From: Methanobacteriota archaeon
Lineage (GTDB): Archaea > Methanobacteriota > Methanobacteria > Methanobacteriales > Methanobacteriaceae
Direction of reading: 5' to 3'
NCBI GenBank assembly: GCA_016874685.1
Contig: VGTM01000003.1
Location: 1 to 49,492, forward strand
DNA length: 49,492 nucleotides
The notes under the pieces are model-generated. The model saw nothing but the letters and a program-made list of their open reading frames with translations. It was not told where the DNA came from and ran no database searches. Below are positions 1 to 9,165 of the stretch, piece after piece. Position 1 is the stretch's first letter, and each line of letters opens with the position of its first letter. The translations under genes and the position numbers were made by a program.

Positions 1-111
1 AGTTGATTCATCTAATTTTAATCAATTTAAAAATTTTAAAAAAATTATCATTAAATTTTATTAATCAAAAAAATTGAAAAAAAGGAATTTATTTATTTTT
101 TAGATATTTTT

Positions 112-1080
112 TTAGCTTTTTACATCGAATGATTTCATAAGTAATTCCATGTTCATCTTTCCAGCTCTGAATATCTCTCCAGTTCTAAGGTCGTTTATAA
201 CCACCTCTGCAGGAGCAAACATGCCCTTGTCAATCTTATAGAAATCATATTCTGCTTCTTTGAATATTTCATAGAATGGTTTACCATAACCTTCAGAAGC
301 CGAAGCTGGTAATTTTTTCGCAATTTCTGCCAGATCGTCGTTTTCATCTGATTCAATGTAGTAGTAGGTTCTGCCTCCAAAGAGAACTGCGTCATTTGTT
401 TTACCCATAGCTTTAAGGCCGTCAGGGTCTACAGGTGCTATTGGAGCTATACCTGCAGCATATTTTACCTTCCTAACATCAAAGTGTAAAGCTTCAAGCA
501 TTTTATAGGTACCGTTTTCTACAACTCTACCTGCTATTTGAATGGAGCCAACTATGGATGCTGTTGGAGCTACAAGGATGTATACATTCTCTGGAGAAAC
601 ACCACATTCTTTTGCAATAGCATCTGTTACATCAACGCCGGGCAGGTTGTCTGCTTCGAGAGTTAAAATTGCAATATCAGCATCATCCCCGTAACCTATT
701 TCTTCATAGGTTTCAGCAGGTTTTTTAGCTAAAGCTCTTGCAGGGCCTGAACCAAGGGCAAAAAAATCCCCTACGCTAACAGACCATCCAGCTTTCTGTG
801 ACCCAAGTGTGGATATAGCTGGAGAATCTGTTTTTATCTTTACAGATGGAAGTGCAAAGTTTTGGGAAAGATCAGCTGGAATTGATATTCCAACATCTGC
901 CAGTCCACCGAGACAGACTTTAGTATAGAGTTCTCCGGCTTTAAAGCTTCCATCCACATTTACACCAGCATCAATAACTGTTGATCCATTTCCAAGCTCC
1001 TCAATCTTTATATTCAACTCATCTGCATTTTTTATCATTAAATCTACTGTTTTTTTTGCTTCAAGATTAACACTTACCAT
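112..1080 (-). CDS. mch: Methenyltetrahydromethanopterin cyclohydrolase
   Basis: Interconverts methenyl- and formyl-tetrahydromethanopterin in the cytoplasm, a central step of CO2-reducing methanogenesis. The 322-residue product matches the usual family length of about 320 and is recognisable throughout, for example the glycine-rich VGDFFALGSGPARAL stretch and the GYGDDADIAIL segment. I chose the ATG at 1080 rather than an upstream in-frame start at 1137, because GAGGTGAAAAA lies directly before it and the extra 19 residues (basic, reaching into thyA) are not typical of Mch. It is the last gene of a minus-strand operon; thyA ends 10 bp upstream. The downstream region 1-111 is A-rich on the plus strand, giving a U-rich transcript end, and holds no gene. 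Family assignment is confident. Confidence 0.96.
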   Translation of the reverse strand: MVSVNLEAKKTVDLMIKNADELNIKIEELGNGSTVIDAGVNVDGSFKAGELYTKVCLGGLADVGISIPADLSQNFALPSVKIKTDSPAISTLGSQKAGWSVSVGDFFALGSGPARALAKKPAETYEEIGYGDDADIAILTLEADNLPGVDVTDAIAKECGVSPENVYILVAPTASIVGSIQIAGRVVENGTYKMLEALHFDVRKVKYAAGIAPIAPVDPDGLKAMGKTNDAVLFGGRTYYYIESDENDDLAEIAKKLPASASEGYGKPFYEIFKEAEYDFYKIDKGMFAPAEVVINDLRTGEIFRAGKMNMELLMKSFDVKS

Positions 1081-1090
1081 TTTTTTCACC

Positions 1091-1768
1091 TCAGAATCTT
1101 TTTGCTTCCTCAAAATTAACCTCATATATATGAGCACTTATTGAATGAATAGTGAGAGTTCCTACGTCCACATTTAACTCATCTGCAACATATTTTGCCA
1201 GATAAGTAAGTCCAACAGCATTAGGGAACCAGGCACCATAAATATCATGGGATCGCCATAAACCTGTCGTATTAAGTTTACCATCTCTGATTTTGAAATC
1301 TACTAGGATCATACAGGGTATTTCATCGTTACTGGTGTCAATTAGGGGGTCCCATGTTACGGATATTGCTCTTCTTGATTCTTCACAGTTTTTTAATCTT
1401 TTTATTGCTTCATGAATCTGATCAATATTATCAAAATGCTTTCTCAATCTATTACCATAAGTGTAAATAAAACCGTGTTCATCTTTACTTAAAAATTGTT
1501 CAGAATATTTTTCAAGCTTTTCACCGCTCCAGAAATATCCTTCAGGAATTTTGATTTTTTTAAGACTAGTAGATTTTGCTATTTTGTTTAGATAGTAGCC
1601 TTCTGATAAATTACTGCTAAGCGGGTTTTTAATGGTAACAACGGTGTTTAAGATCTCCCGGGTTAATGAACCTCTTTCATCTTTGATTTCCCGACCTTCA
1701 TTCATTATTTTTTTTACCAGGGCTTCCCATCCATCTGCTATTTCACCTTTTTCAATTAAGACAGGCAT
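1091..1768 (-). CDS. thyA: Archaeal thymidylate synthase
   Basis: Predicted to methylate dUMP to dTMP with a methylene-pterin donor, here presumably methylene-tetrahydromethanopterin. The 225-residue protein has the size of the short archaeal ThyA-like family. The catalytic cysteine is in EIPCMILVDF, followed by the nucleotide-binding WRSHDIYGAWFPNAVGL segment with the family Asn. The ATG at 1768 has GGAGG upstream, and its first 13 bases overlap the 3' end of metE, suggesting translational coupling. Position between metE and mch places it in a one-carbon operon. A related dCMP/dUMP hydroxymethylase cannot be excluded from sequence alone, but thymidylate synthase is the likely role. Confidence 0.9.
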   Translation of the reverse strand: MPVLIEKGEIADGWEALVKKIMNEGREIKDERGSLTREILNTVVTIKNPLSSNLSEGYYLNKIAKSTSLKKIKIPEGYFWSGEKLEKYSEQFLSKDEHGFIYTYGNRLRKHFDNIDQIHEAIKRLKNCEESRRAISVTWDPLIDTSNDEIPCMILVDFKIRDGKLNTTGLWRSHDIYGAWFPNAVGLTYLAKYVADELNVDVGTLTIHSISAHIYEVNFEEAKRF

Positions 1769-2718
1769 TCTGAAGCCTCCACCATTACCTTTAACTTGGA
1801 GAATGCAGCATCCTTTGAGCGCATCCTCATTCCACAGTCTGGATCGATAATCATATTTTCTTTCCCCACGATTTTGATACCTTCTTTTATAAGATCAGAA
1901 ACCGTCTTTAAACTTTCTATTTCATCTGTTTTTGTATCTATACACCCAAATCCTATTTTCTTCCCTTTAAGATCTGAATTTTCAAGAACATGGAGGTTTT
2001 GCGGAATACCGGCAAATTCACAGTCTATTAGATCAATATTAAATCTTAAAAGTTCATCAAACACCTCTCCAATATTCCCACAAACATGTAGTGACACGGG
2101 AATAGATAAATTTTTTGTCATGATTTTTATGGCTTTTCTAGCAGTATCAATATCTACAACACCAGTGGATAAAAAAGGTTCATCTATCTGTATCATAAAA
2201 GCTCCGGCATCTTCCAGATATTCAACCTCATTTTTCAGGACATAGGCTAAATCCAATATTGCATCTTCTTTTTTATTATAAAATCCTTCCATTCGGCAGG
2301 AATATATGAGGGTTGTTGGACCAGTTACAATCCCCTTAACTCCCTTAAATTCTCTTTCAGATATTTCCGGCTTTTTATCTCTATTCATATCCTCTGATAT
2401 TTTTCTTGCAATTTTAATTGCATATTTAAGATCTGATGCACCCAGAGAATACGGAGGCGGGTTGATTTTTCCTATGATCTTTGGTGTTTTGTTTTCAACT
2501 GCCATGCCTGGAATTTTTTTTGCAAAGGTCTCAATCATGTCGCCCCGGACCTGTCCATCAGATATTATATTAATACCTGCTTTTATCTGGTCATTTACTG
2601 CCAGAGCTATAGCAGGTTTGTATTTATCATAAATTCCTAAAAAATTGCCGATTTTATCTATTAACCATGAGGGATCTTTTGGTAATGCTGGATAACTTCC
2701 AACAACGGTTGTTATCAT
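1756..2718 (-). CDS. metE: Core-type methionine synthase (MetE C-terminal-like)
   Basis: Transfers a methyl group to homocysteine to make methionine. The 320-residue protein corresponds only to the catalytic C-terminal half of bacterial MetE, as usual in methanogens; the archaeal core enzymes are folate-independent and use a methylcorrinoid donor in the characterised case. Zinc ligands are visible: His and Cys in SLHVCGNIGE, Glu in DCEFAGIP and Cys in DPDCGMRMRS. The N-terminal TVVGSYP motif is also typical. The ATG at 2718 is preceded by AAGAGGATTGAT. It sits in one operon with thymidylate synthase (overlapping by 13 bp) and mch, so three enzymes handling C1 units are co-transcribed. Confidence 0.92.
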   Translation of the reverse strand: MITTVVGSYPALPKDPSWLIDKIGNFLGIYDKYKPAIALAVNDQIKAGINIISDGQVRGDMIETFAKKIPGMAVENKTPKIIGKINPPPYSLGASDLKYAIKIARKISEDMNRDKKPEISEREFKGVKGIVTGPTTLIYSCRMEGFYNKKEDAILDLAYVLKNEVEYLEDAGAFMIQIDEPFLSTGVVDIDTARKAIKIMTKNLSIPVSLHVCGNIGEVFDELLRFNIDLIDCEFAGIPQNLHVLENSDLKGKKIGFGCIDTKTDEIESLKTVSDLIKEGIKIVGKENMIIDPDCGMRMRSKDAAFSKLKVMVEASECLS

Positions 2719-2787
2719 ATCAATCCTCTTTTTTTGATATTTGCTGGATGGTCATTTATCGCTTTATATATTTATTGGTTTAATCTG

Positions 2788-3090
2788 TTATTTTATTGCC
2801 AGAGTCTTGATTCTTTGGATTTCCTCAGTTTCCACAGGTATCTCCACCACTGCAGTGCCGTAGCAGGGTTTGGTGTAGGGAATCATTATGGTGCATTCCA
2901 CTTCGTCCAATCCAATGGGTATGGGGGGTATCCCAATTATTCGGGCCCCCACGATCTTTTCACCGGCTTTAACACGAACAAATTCTTTAGCATTTTTCTC
3001 TATAAACTTGGCGCATTCCTTGAAGCCTGCTCGGCTCATATGTATCTCGTAATCTTCAGATTCACGTAGATAGGTATCAAGGCAGAACAT
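2788..3090 (-). CDS. DUF1894 family methanogen protein
   Basis: A 100-residue soluble protein beginning MFCLDTYL, with a basic middle and the proline-rich GIPPIPIGLDEVECTIMIPY segment. I recognise it as the methanogen-restricted DUF1894 family; no biochemical function is known to me. Start ATG at 3090 has GGAGGA upstream and overlaps the end of the DUF1890 gene by 14 bp, a strong sign of coupling. It is followed by metE after about 70 bp that contains no other gene. Operon context with one-carbon enzymes suggests, but does not prove, a role near methyl transfer or C1-carrier metabolism. Confidence 0.7.
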   Translation of the reverse strand: MFCLDTYLRESEDYEIHMSRAGFKECAKFIEKNAKEFVRVKAGEKIVGARIIGIPPIPIGLDEVECTIMIPYTKPCYGTAVVEIPVETEEIQRIKTLAIK

Positions 3091-3553
3091 GTGATTCCTC
3101 CATTGTCTTTATGGTTTTGTCAAATTTAACCCTGAGAGGTGTTGGGTTATGATAGGCTCTTGCTGATATTATAGTAGCATTTGTATTGTTTTCTATGTCG
3201 TTTATAAATCTCTCAAGCTCCTCAGCATCTCGTTCAAACACTATGGCTATCGAGGAGGTGTTAAGAATATAGTAGAACGTTACAAAATATGAAACAGCAG
3301 CATCTCTATGAACAAAACCTACCAGAAGGTCATATGCACCTTGATCCAGATTCTCAAGGCAGGATTCTATGTCAGTTTTTTGCGTTATGTAAAATTGTTC
3401 TGGGTCTGAAACTTCCAGAAGTTTCATTGCTGATGGAGTACTGGCTATGGTAACATCATACCCCATATTTTTGAGTTTATATGTTACATAGACTGCCATG
3501 GGCGTTTGAGATGGTGATTCAGGACATCCCAACAATATAAGAGCTTTTTTCAT
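3077..3553 (-). CDS. DUF1890 family methanogen protein
   Basis: A 158-residue protein starting MKKALILLGCPESPSQTPMA, which looks like a Rossmann-type beta strand and turn (ILLGCPE) but lacks an obvious cofactor motif. Matches my memory of the DUF1890 family that sits beside DUF1894 in Methanobacteriales. It includes the hydrophobic segment DLLVGFVHRDAAVSYFVTFYYIL. No enzymatic residues can be assigned. Start ATG at 3553 follows AAAGGAGAAAATAAA. Its 3' end overlaps the DUF1894 start. The pair may form a complex; that is inference from overlap and co-occurrence only. Confidence 0.68.
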   Translation of the reverse strand: MKKALILLGCPESPSQTPMAVYVTYKLKNMGYDVTIASTPSAMKLLEVSDPEQFYITQKTDIESCLENLDQGAYDLLVGFVHRDAAVSYFVTFYYILNTSSIAIVFERDAEELERFINDIENNTNATIISARAYHNPTPLRVKFDKTIKTMEESHVLP

Positions 3554-3570
3554 TTTATTTTCTCCTTTTT

Positions 3571-4650
3571 TTAATCCTTTCTCATTAATATTACATGTCC
3601 AACAACCATTGCACCTAAGAAAATGAAAGTCAAAAGTGCAGTTCCATTTATGGATCTATTAATTATAAATAATCCAACTATAGCTTGAGTTATAAATGCT
3701 GAAAGGGATCCTATAAGCAGAGCCTCCCTCCCAAGATAGTTTCGATCACCATTTTCTCTCTTTTTTGAGTATATGGCAAGTATCCTAAATCCGATGTAAA
3801 ATATTGCGAGGCACCAGATCAAAAGTACTATCAAGGAAATATATCCAAAGTCAAATGTGAACCCGAATATACCAGGCATCATGTAATCTATTACATCCTT
3901 TTTTGTCACCAAAATTCCATAAAACAGTGGGTAAGGCAGACCAAAAAGCAGGATCAAAGACATGGGCATTGATATGTAACCATCTGATCCCCCCAGACAA
4001 TCTGGTCCCCAGTAACATGAACCCTGATTATGTCCAAATAGAGTGGCATTTTTTAGGACCATCTGAATACTGGGTATTGAAAATTCTTCAAGTCTTGAAA
4101 TCCTTAGAAGGGGACTTAATATGGGCATATCAAGAAATCGGGATAGATATTCAAGGGCTGCAAAACTTGAAATACCTAAAATAGCCAATAAAATGATTCT
4201 TTTTAGGGTGAACACAGATTTTTGGTGGAAAGATTTTGATATAATGAAACTTCCAATTAAAAGTCCTAAAAACCATAAAATCAAGAAAGATCTGTGCATG
4301 AGACTCCCTACAACTGTTATAATAATTATGAGAAGAATTACAAAAATTTTAAGGTGTCTGATGTCGATACCTGCTTCTTTCATCATTGGCAGGGCGCTCA
4401 ACGCAGTTACACAGGCAAGGAGGGCGATAGGACCAAATGGGTGGGTAAATTCATAATGCGTAATTGATGAAAACAAGAGGAAAGCATCAACTCCGAACAT
4501 CATTGTAAATCCCACACTCAGAACTAGCGAGATAAAAAGAACTATGCTAAGAGAGAGAGGTGCAATGTTAATTAGGAACATAATTCCTACAAATAAAAAT
4601 AGTGCTACCTCTATTATGAATTGAAGATGATTTTGAGCAATTAAGGCCAT
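3571..4650 (-). CDS. Conserved polytopic membrane protein
   Basis: A 359-residue protein with about nine or ten predicted membrane segments (for example residues 10-50, 72-90, 100-135, 150-170, 225-245, 265-290, 310-355). A less hydrophobic stretch containing GHNQGSCYWGPDCLGGSDGYISMP (split here: GHNQGSCYWG then PDCLGGSDGYISMP) carries two Cys residues and is likely extracytoplasmic. I do not recognise the family. ATG at 4650 has GGGAGGA before it and it is the first gene of the minus-strand one-carbon operon, 17 bp upstream of DUF1890. A TATA-like AATTTATATTAGA on the minus strand at about 4706-4718 would serve the operon. Function unknown; transport or a membrane anchor are both possible. 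Confidence 0.8.
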   Translation of the reverse strand: MALIAQNHLQFIIEVALFLFVGIMFLINIAPLSLSIVLFISLVLSVGFTMMFGVDAFLLFSSITHYEFTHPFGPIALLACVTALSALPMMKEAGIDIRHLKIFVILLIIIITVVGSLMHRSFLILWFLGLLIGSFIISKSFHQKSVFTLKRIILLAILGISSFAALEYLSRFLDMPILSPLLRISRLEEFSIPSIQMVLKNATLFGHNQGSCYWGPDCLGGSDGYISMPMSLILLFGLPYPLFYGILVTKKDVIDYMMPGIFGFTFDFGYISLIVLLIWCLAIFYIGFRILAIYSKKRENGDRNYLGREALLIGSLSAFITQAIVGLFIINRSINGTALLTFIFLGAMVVGHVILMRKD

Positions 4651-4752
4651 TTAATCCTCCCGTTGTTTTAACAATTTTAAAATGATTTTTTGTAAACCTA
4701 AATCTAATATAAATTTTTGATAAAAATTTCGATATAGCCAATAGTTCGCCAA

Positions 4753-4774
4753 TTAAGCGATAATGTTAAGCGAT
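4753..4774. repeat. Tandem TTAAGCGAT direct repeat upstream of operon
   Basis: TTAAGCGAT occurs at 4753-4761 and again at 4766-4774, a 13-bp period, upstream of the promoter region of the minus-strand operon starting at 4650. Period and position would fit a regulator site, but no factor can be named. Confidence 0.35.
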
Positions 4775-4927
4775 TATATAGAATTCAGTTTTTCTTATCA
4801 TTATTTCATTGAAATATAATCCATTAAATGATTGTAAAGTCACTTTTGGAACGAAACTATATAAGTTTTATTTTAAATTTTATCTCCTGCTATTAACTAA
4901 AGAAATACTTTTCTAATTTATGATATT

Positions 4928-5431
4928 TCATGATTTGTTGTCTAAGTATTTGTAGAAAACTACCATATGTTTCCCAGGGCCATCATAGTCTTTTACAACT
5001 ATTTGGCCATTAATTTCAATTAATTTTTGGTTTTCATACAATTCAAATCCTAATTTTTTATGAAATTTAATTGAAACTCTATTTTCGGGTTTAATAATCA
5101 AAAAAACTTTGCTACAACCGAAGTCTCTTACCCCCTTTAAAAACTTTTCTAAGAGTTTTTTAGCAATGCCTTTTCTTCTCAGTTGCGACTTCACACATAA
5201 TTGGTGTATATAGGCCTCTTTGGGATTTTTCTGAGATATGAAACCTAAAATAAAACCTGTAACTTCTCTTTTTCCTGGAATTTCAGCCACAAATGAGGTG
5301 TTTTTAAAGAATTTTGTGAAAATATGGTAGATTGTGTTTCTTTCGGTTTCCATAATATTGCAATTTTCAGCTAATTTAGCTATTTTTGTGAAATCTTTCT
5401 CTAAAACATTTCTTATTTGGAAATTTTCCAT
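4928..5431 (-). CDS. GNAT family N-acetyltransferase
   Basis: A 167-residue cytoplasmic acetyltransferase. The acetyl-CoA pyrophosphate loop is visible as QLRRKGIAKKLL after the strand HQLCVKS, and the C-terminal NRVSIKFHKKLGFELYE is the usual GNAT motif B. The C-terminal GPGKHMVVFYKYL recalls small-molecule amine acetyltransferases, but the substrate cannot be deduced. ATG at 5431 is the first Met of the domain; the Shine-Dalgarno is weak (AGGGA). It stands alone between two intergenic regions, not obviously in an operon. Confidence 0.85.
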   Translation of the reverse strand: MENFQIRNVLEKDFTKIAKLAENCNIMETERNTIYHIFTKFFKNTSFVAEIPGKREVTGFILGFISQKNPKEAYIHQLCVKSQLRRKGIAKKLLEKFLKGVRDFGCSKVFLIIKPENRVSIKFHKKLGFELYENQKLIEINGQIVVKDYDGPGKHMVVFYKYLDNKS

Positions 5432-5766
5432 AGGAATCCCTATATTTGCTTTTGTAGTCTTTGTTATTTAATTGAGGCATAATTTCCTATATTTCATTTT
5501 AATACAAGTCTTTAAGAATCAAATGTCAAATTTTTTAAATCATATACTTGTTATTGGTTATTTAAACTTACATAATCCTTAAACAAAATTTTTTTGTAAT
5601 ATTTTTATTATTTTAATGTTATTTAATTTGAAAGTGCTTATTCTTATTCTAAATTCCAAAATAAATTATAAATAGGATTTCTTTTAATAAATGCGTTTTT
5701 ATATAAATCATGTAGTAATCAAAACTTGTCATTAAGTTTAAATATCACAAAATCCAATTTGATATG
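5432..5766. other. AT-rich intergenic region before tRNA-Ala
   Basis: 335 bp with no coding sequence. It carries the promoter region of the minus-strand GNAT gene and, at 5737-5744, a TTTAAATA box placed about 26 bp before the tRNA-Ala start. Otherwise only AT-rich sequence is seen. Confidence 0.6.
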
Positions 5767-5841
<75 letters not shown>

Positions 5842-5931
5842 TTTATTTTTTTATAAAATTATTTGTTTTATTAAGAAAGCTCTGTTTTATGTAAATTTTA
5901 TTTAATTAAACATTTATTTAACTAATTAGAT

Positions 5932-6957
5932 TCAGTGGTCTATAGAACTGTAAATAGAATCTATTATTATATTAAACAGATCATCAGTTTTTATTTTTCT
6001 TTTTCTATCGCTATCTACCAGTAATTTTAATGCAAGATTTACTATTTCATCCACATTAGTAGATCTTTCCATTAGGCCCTGATCAATGAAACATTTATCC
6101 ACAGACAATGGTTTTCCAGGATAGCATGAAATGACCGGAGTTCCTAAGATAGCCGCCTCCCTATTCATTGTACCTCCAGCACCAATCACCAGATCACATT
6201 TTTTCATCAAACTGAAGGTATCTACGGGTGGTTTTATTATAGTAACGTTTTTATACTTCTCGAAAAGTTCCTTTTGTTCCCTAAATCTTGGTATTATTAG
6301 TATATTGGCATATTTATTCAGTATGTTAACAATGGGCGATAGGACAGATTTCCTACAATCTGCATCCAGATATGAAGCAAGAGATGGTTCAGGTCTCATT
6401 AAAATTGTCTTCTGCTTTCCTAAATTTAAATTTAAATCTTTTAGAATATTGTCATTGTATTTAAAATTTTTAAAATGAATAATTTCTGATGAACCCTCAT
6501 ATCTTGTTATCTTATTTGGGTCAGCACCAACTTTTACAATATTCCACATATCGATTGCCATGGGCATTATTATTTTATCACACAGTGGAAGGGTCAGTCT
6601 ATTGGCAGCGGCCATCTGTTCATTATCCAGTACATAGACACTGGGAATATCTAAACCAAAAGATACTCTTGGAAGTTCTATAGAATGTTTGGATACTGCA
6701 ACATCCACTTTTTCTTTTACAATTATCTTTGAAAGTTCATAAGCGCGTTGCGTGCTTTCGATCAGTTTTTCATCAAGTGTAACTCCATGTCTTCCAACAG
6801 ATTCATACTCCATACCAAAAAGATCAAGAAGTTTATGTATGTCCCCAAACTTACGTGCAGTTATAAAAACTTCCTCACCTTCTTCTTTCAGGAAGTCAAT
6901 AACACTCTTAAAAAAACGAACATGAGGGGCATTGGTTATATCAATCCAAACCTTCAC
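5932..6957 (-). CDS. DUF354 family protein (MurG/GT-B-like)
   Basis: A 341-residue protein of the archaeal DUF354 family, which resembles GT-B glycosyltransferases and UDP-GlcNAc epimerases. It opens with VKVWIDITNAPHVRFF, typical of the family, and has the glycine-rich CDLVIGAGGTMNREAAILGTP segment near residues 275-300, the donor-binding region in GT-B enzymes. I take the GTG at 6957, which follows GGTGATCTG and lies 5 bp after the hypB stop; the ATG at 7014 would overlap hypB by 53 bp and add non-conserved residues. Substrate unknown. It follows hypA-hypB in the same direction, probably as a read-through third gene rather than a hydrogenase factor. Confidence 0.8.
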   Translation of the reverse strand: MKVWIDITNAPHVRFFKSVIDFLKEEGEEVFITARKFGDIHKLLDLFGMEYESVGRHGVTLDEKLIESTQRAYELSKIIVKEKVDVAVSKHSIELPRVSFGLDIPSVYVLDNEQMAAANRLTLPLCDKIIMPMAIDMWNIVKVGADPNKITRYEGSSEIIHFKNFKYNDNILKDLNLNLGKQKTILMRPEPSLASYLDADCRKSVLSPIVNILNKYANILIIPRFREQKELFEKYKNVTIIKPPVDTFSLMKKCDLVIGAGGTMNREAAILGTPVISCYPGKPLSVDKCFIDQGLMERSTNVDEIVNLALKLLVDSDRKRKIKTDDLFNIIIDSIYSSIDH

Positions 6958-6961
6958 CAGA

Positions 6962-7645
6962 TCACCGCTGAGATTCTTTAATATATAATCTAGATTCGTT
7001 AATATATTCTTCAAGAGCTTGTAAAATATTTTCTACCCCTTCACCTGTTTTTAAACTGCTTTTTATAACTACAACATCTGGATTTAGTCTTAATACATCG
7101 GCTTCCATTTTTTCCTCATCTGCACCCACTGCATCTGCTATATCAACTTTGTTTATAACCACAACATCAGCATCTTTAAAGATCAGAGGATGTTTTTCCA
7201 CAGTGTCGTCCCCTTCACTTACACTTATTACAACCATTCTCAGATGGGATCCCAGATCAAAATCAACAGGACATATTAGGTTTCCTACGTTTTCTATAAA
7301 AAGAACGTCAATAGCAGGAAGGGGAAGATCTTCTAGGGCGTGTTCTACAAGATGAGCATCCAGATGACACTCTTTTCCAGTATTCAGACCGACAACAGGT
7401 ACATTATATTTTTTAAACCTGCCAGCATCGAATTTACTTATTACGTCACCAGCTATAACTCCTATTTTATGATTCATCCTCTGGATTAGGACTTCTATGA
7501 GTGAGGTTTTACCGGAGCCTATAGCTCCTAAAACATCAATTGCAAATACATCTGCTTTATCCAGGATTCTCTGGTTTCTCTTGGCAAGTTTTTTGTTTGC
7601 TATAATAATGTCATGTTGTACTTCAATTTCAGCAACTTTATGCAT
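6962..7645 (-). CDS. hypB: Hydrogenase nickel incorporation GTPase HypB
   Basis: SIMIBI-class GTPase that, with HypA, inserts nickel into the [NiFe] active site. P-loop is VLGAIGSGKTSL (about residues 39-50), the G4 motif is INKVD, and the intersubunit metal site is visible as KECHLDAHL plus LICPVDFDLG. The N terminus has no His-rich nickel-storage stretch, as in other archaeal HypB. Length 227 matches the family (about 220). It starts 2 bp downstream of hypA, so the two are translationally linked. Confidence 0.96.
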   Translation of the reverse strand: MHKVAEIEVQHDIIIANKKLAKRNQRILDKADVFAIDVLGAIGSGKTSLIEVLIQRMNHKIGVIAGDVISKFDAGRFKKYNVPVVGLNTGKECHLDAHLVEHALEDLPLPAIDVLFIENVGNLICPVDFDLGSHLRMVVISVSEGDDTVEKHPLIFKDADVVVINKVDIADAVGADEEKMEADVLRLNPDVVVIKSSLKTGEGVENILQALEEYINESRLYIKESQR

Positions 7646-7647
7646 CT

Positions 7648-8019
7648 CTATTCCCTCTTTTCAATTTTAATTTGTTTTATGTTACATTCTCTTCCTGAAA
7701 TCACCTTTAAATCCCTTTCTCCACATTGGGGACATGATAAAATGGGTGTAAAATGATCTAGTTCATCTGAATCTATTGATCCAGTGTAATTACATGATCC
7801 ACATTCGATCTCCACTGGAATGATTTCCATCTTAAACTCTGCACCATCAAGTAAAGTATCTTCGCTTATAACTTCTAACATGAACTTAAGCTGCTCTGGA
7901 TTGAGCAGGGTAAGTTTTCCAAGTTCTATTGTTACTTCAATGATTTCCTCAGCGTCATTTTTTTCTGCGATGTCAAGTATGGTTTTCACAATTGCATCTG
8001 CCATTGAAAGTTCGTGCAT
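7648..8019 (-). CDS. hypA: Hydrogenase nickel chaperone HypA
   Basis: A 123-residue nickel metallochaperone. The N-terminal MHELSMA carries the nickel-binding His2, and the zinc site consists of CGSCNYTG and CPQCGERD with the insert usual for archaeal HypA between them. ATG at 8019 follows GGTGACCGG. First gene of a hypA-hypB-DUF354 unit, divergent from prs. Confidence 0.96.
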   Translation of the reverse strand: MHELSMADAIVKTILDIAEKNDAEEIIEVTIELGKLTLLNPEQLKFMLEVISEDTLLDGAEFKMEIIPVEIECGSCNYTGSIDSDELDHFTPILSCPQCGERDLKVISGRECNIKQIKIEKRE

Positions 8020-8098
8020 CCGGTCACCTTGTTATCCTATTATTATAGGAAGCTTATTAATAAATGTAACAAATAGTGAATATGTTGAAGTTGATAGA

Positions 8099-8107
8099 TT
8101 TATATAT
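8099..8107 (+). promoter_or_regulatory. TATA box of prs
   Basis: TTTATATAT is centred about 27 bp before position 8130, so the transcript should start only a few bases before the GTG at 8136. This implies a nearly leaderless prs mRNA without a usable Shine-Dalgarno. Confidence 0.55.
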
Positions 8108-8135
8108 TTGTGATGATTTAAATATATGATAATAG

Positions 8136-9008
8136 GTGATTTTTTTGATAATAGGTGGCTCTGCTTCACAAAAACTGGCGGCGAATATTGCAGGGGAATT
8201 GGGGGATACTTTATGTTCCATAGAAACACGTAAATTCCCAGATGGTGAAAGATACATCAGAATAAAGGGAAAATTGGAAGATGAAGCTGTGGTTATTCAA
8301 TCAACAGGATATCCACAGGATGAAAATCTTATTGAATTGTTTTTTCTACTTAAAAATTTGAAAACTTTGGATGTTAATGATATAAAGGTTGTTATCCCAT
8401 ATTTTGGTTATGGAAGACAGGATAAACGATTTCGCAGTGGGGAAGCAGTATCAGCCAGTATAGTTTTAGATCTACTGCAAGATTCAGGTGCATCTAAAAT
8501 ATTCACCATAAATCTGCATGAGAATAATATAACAGAATTCTTTGATATTCCAGTTCATAACCTCTCAGCAATGCCACTTATTGCAGACTATATTAAAGAA
8601 ATATTGGATGATCCAGTTATAATAGCGCCAGATAAGGGGGCTCTGGAGCATGCAGAGGAAATTGCAGGGATTTTGAGATGTGAACACGATTATCTGGAGA
8701 AGAGGAGGATATCACCAAATGAGGTGGAAACAAAACCAAAGAATCTTGATGTTGATGAAAGGCAAGCTGTCATAATTGATGATATAATAAGCACTGGGGG
8801 CACTATGATAAATGCATCAAAAATTTTAAAGGAACATGGAGCTTCAAAAATCATTGTAGCATGTGTTCACCCAGTGTTGGTGGGAAACTCTCTGCTTAAA
8901 ATTTTTGCAACTGGTGTTGTTGATGTTGTGGCAACCAATACCCTTACTTCTGATGTTAGTGTGATATCTGTGGCTTCTTTGATAGCTGATGCGTTGAGAA
9001 GATATTAA
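8136..9008 (+). CDS. prs: Ribose-phosphate pyrophosphokinase
   Basis: Makes PRPP from ribose 5-phosphate and ATP for purine, pyrimidine, histidine and tryptophan synthesis. The 290-residue protein has the archaeal length. Visible motifs are FPDGERYIR near the N terminus, YFGYGRQDKRFRSGE (the catalytic flexible-loop region), the ribose-phosphate loop VIIDDIISTGGTM (about 211-223) and APDKGA. GTG at 8136 is the only sensible start: an ATG a few bases upstream is out of frame. It is monocistronic and divergent from hypA. Confidence 0.95.
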   Translation: MIFLIIGGSASQKLAANIAGELGDTLCSIETRKFPDGERYIRIKGKLEDEAVVIQSTGYPQDENLIELFFLLKNLKTLDVNDIKVVIPYFGYGRQDKRFRSGEAVSASIVLDLLQDSGASKIFTINLHENNITEFFDIPVHNLSAMPLIADYIKEILDDPVIIAPDKGALEHAEEIAGILRCEHDYLEKRRISPNEVETKPKNLDVDERQAVIIDDIISTGGTMINASKILKEHGASKIIVACVHPVLVGNSLLKIFATGVVDVVATNTLTSDVSVISVASLIADALRRY

Positions 9009-9165
9009 ATCGTATTCAATTTTAATTTTTAGTTTTTTTATAAAAGTTTTTAGATAGATTTAATCGAAAAAAACAATAATGAGAACGAAATACATATAAT
9101 ACAACCAAGATTCTATGAAATTTTTTTTCTATGATCTTGATATTGATTTTTAAGGGGGTGAAAAA

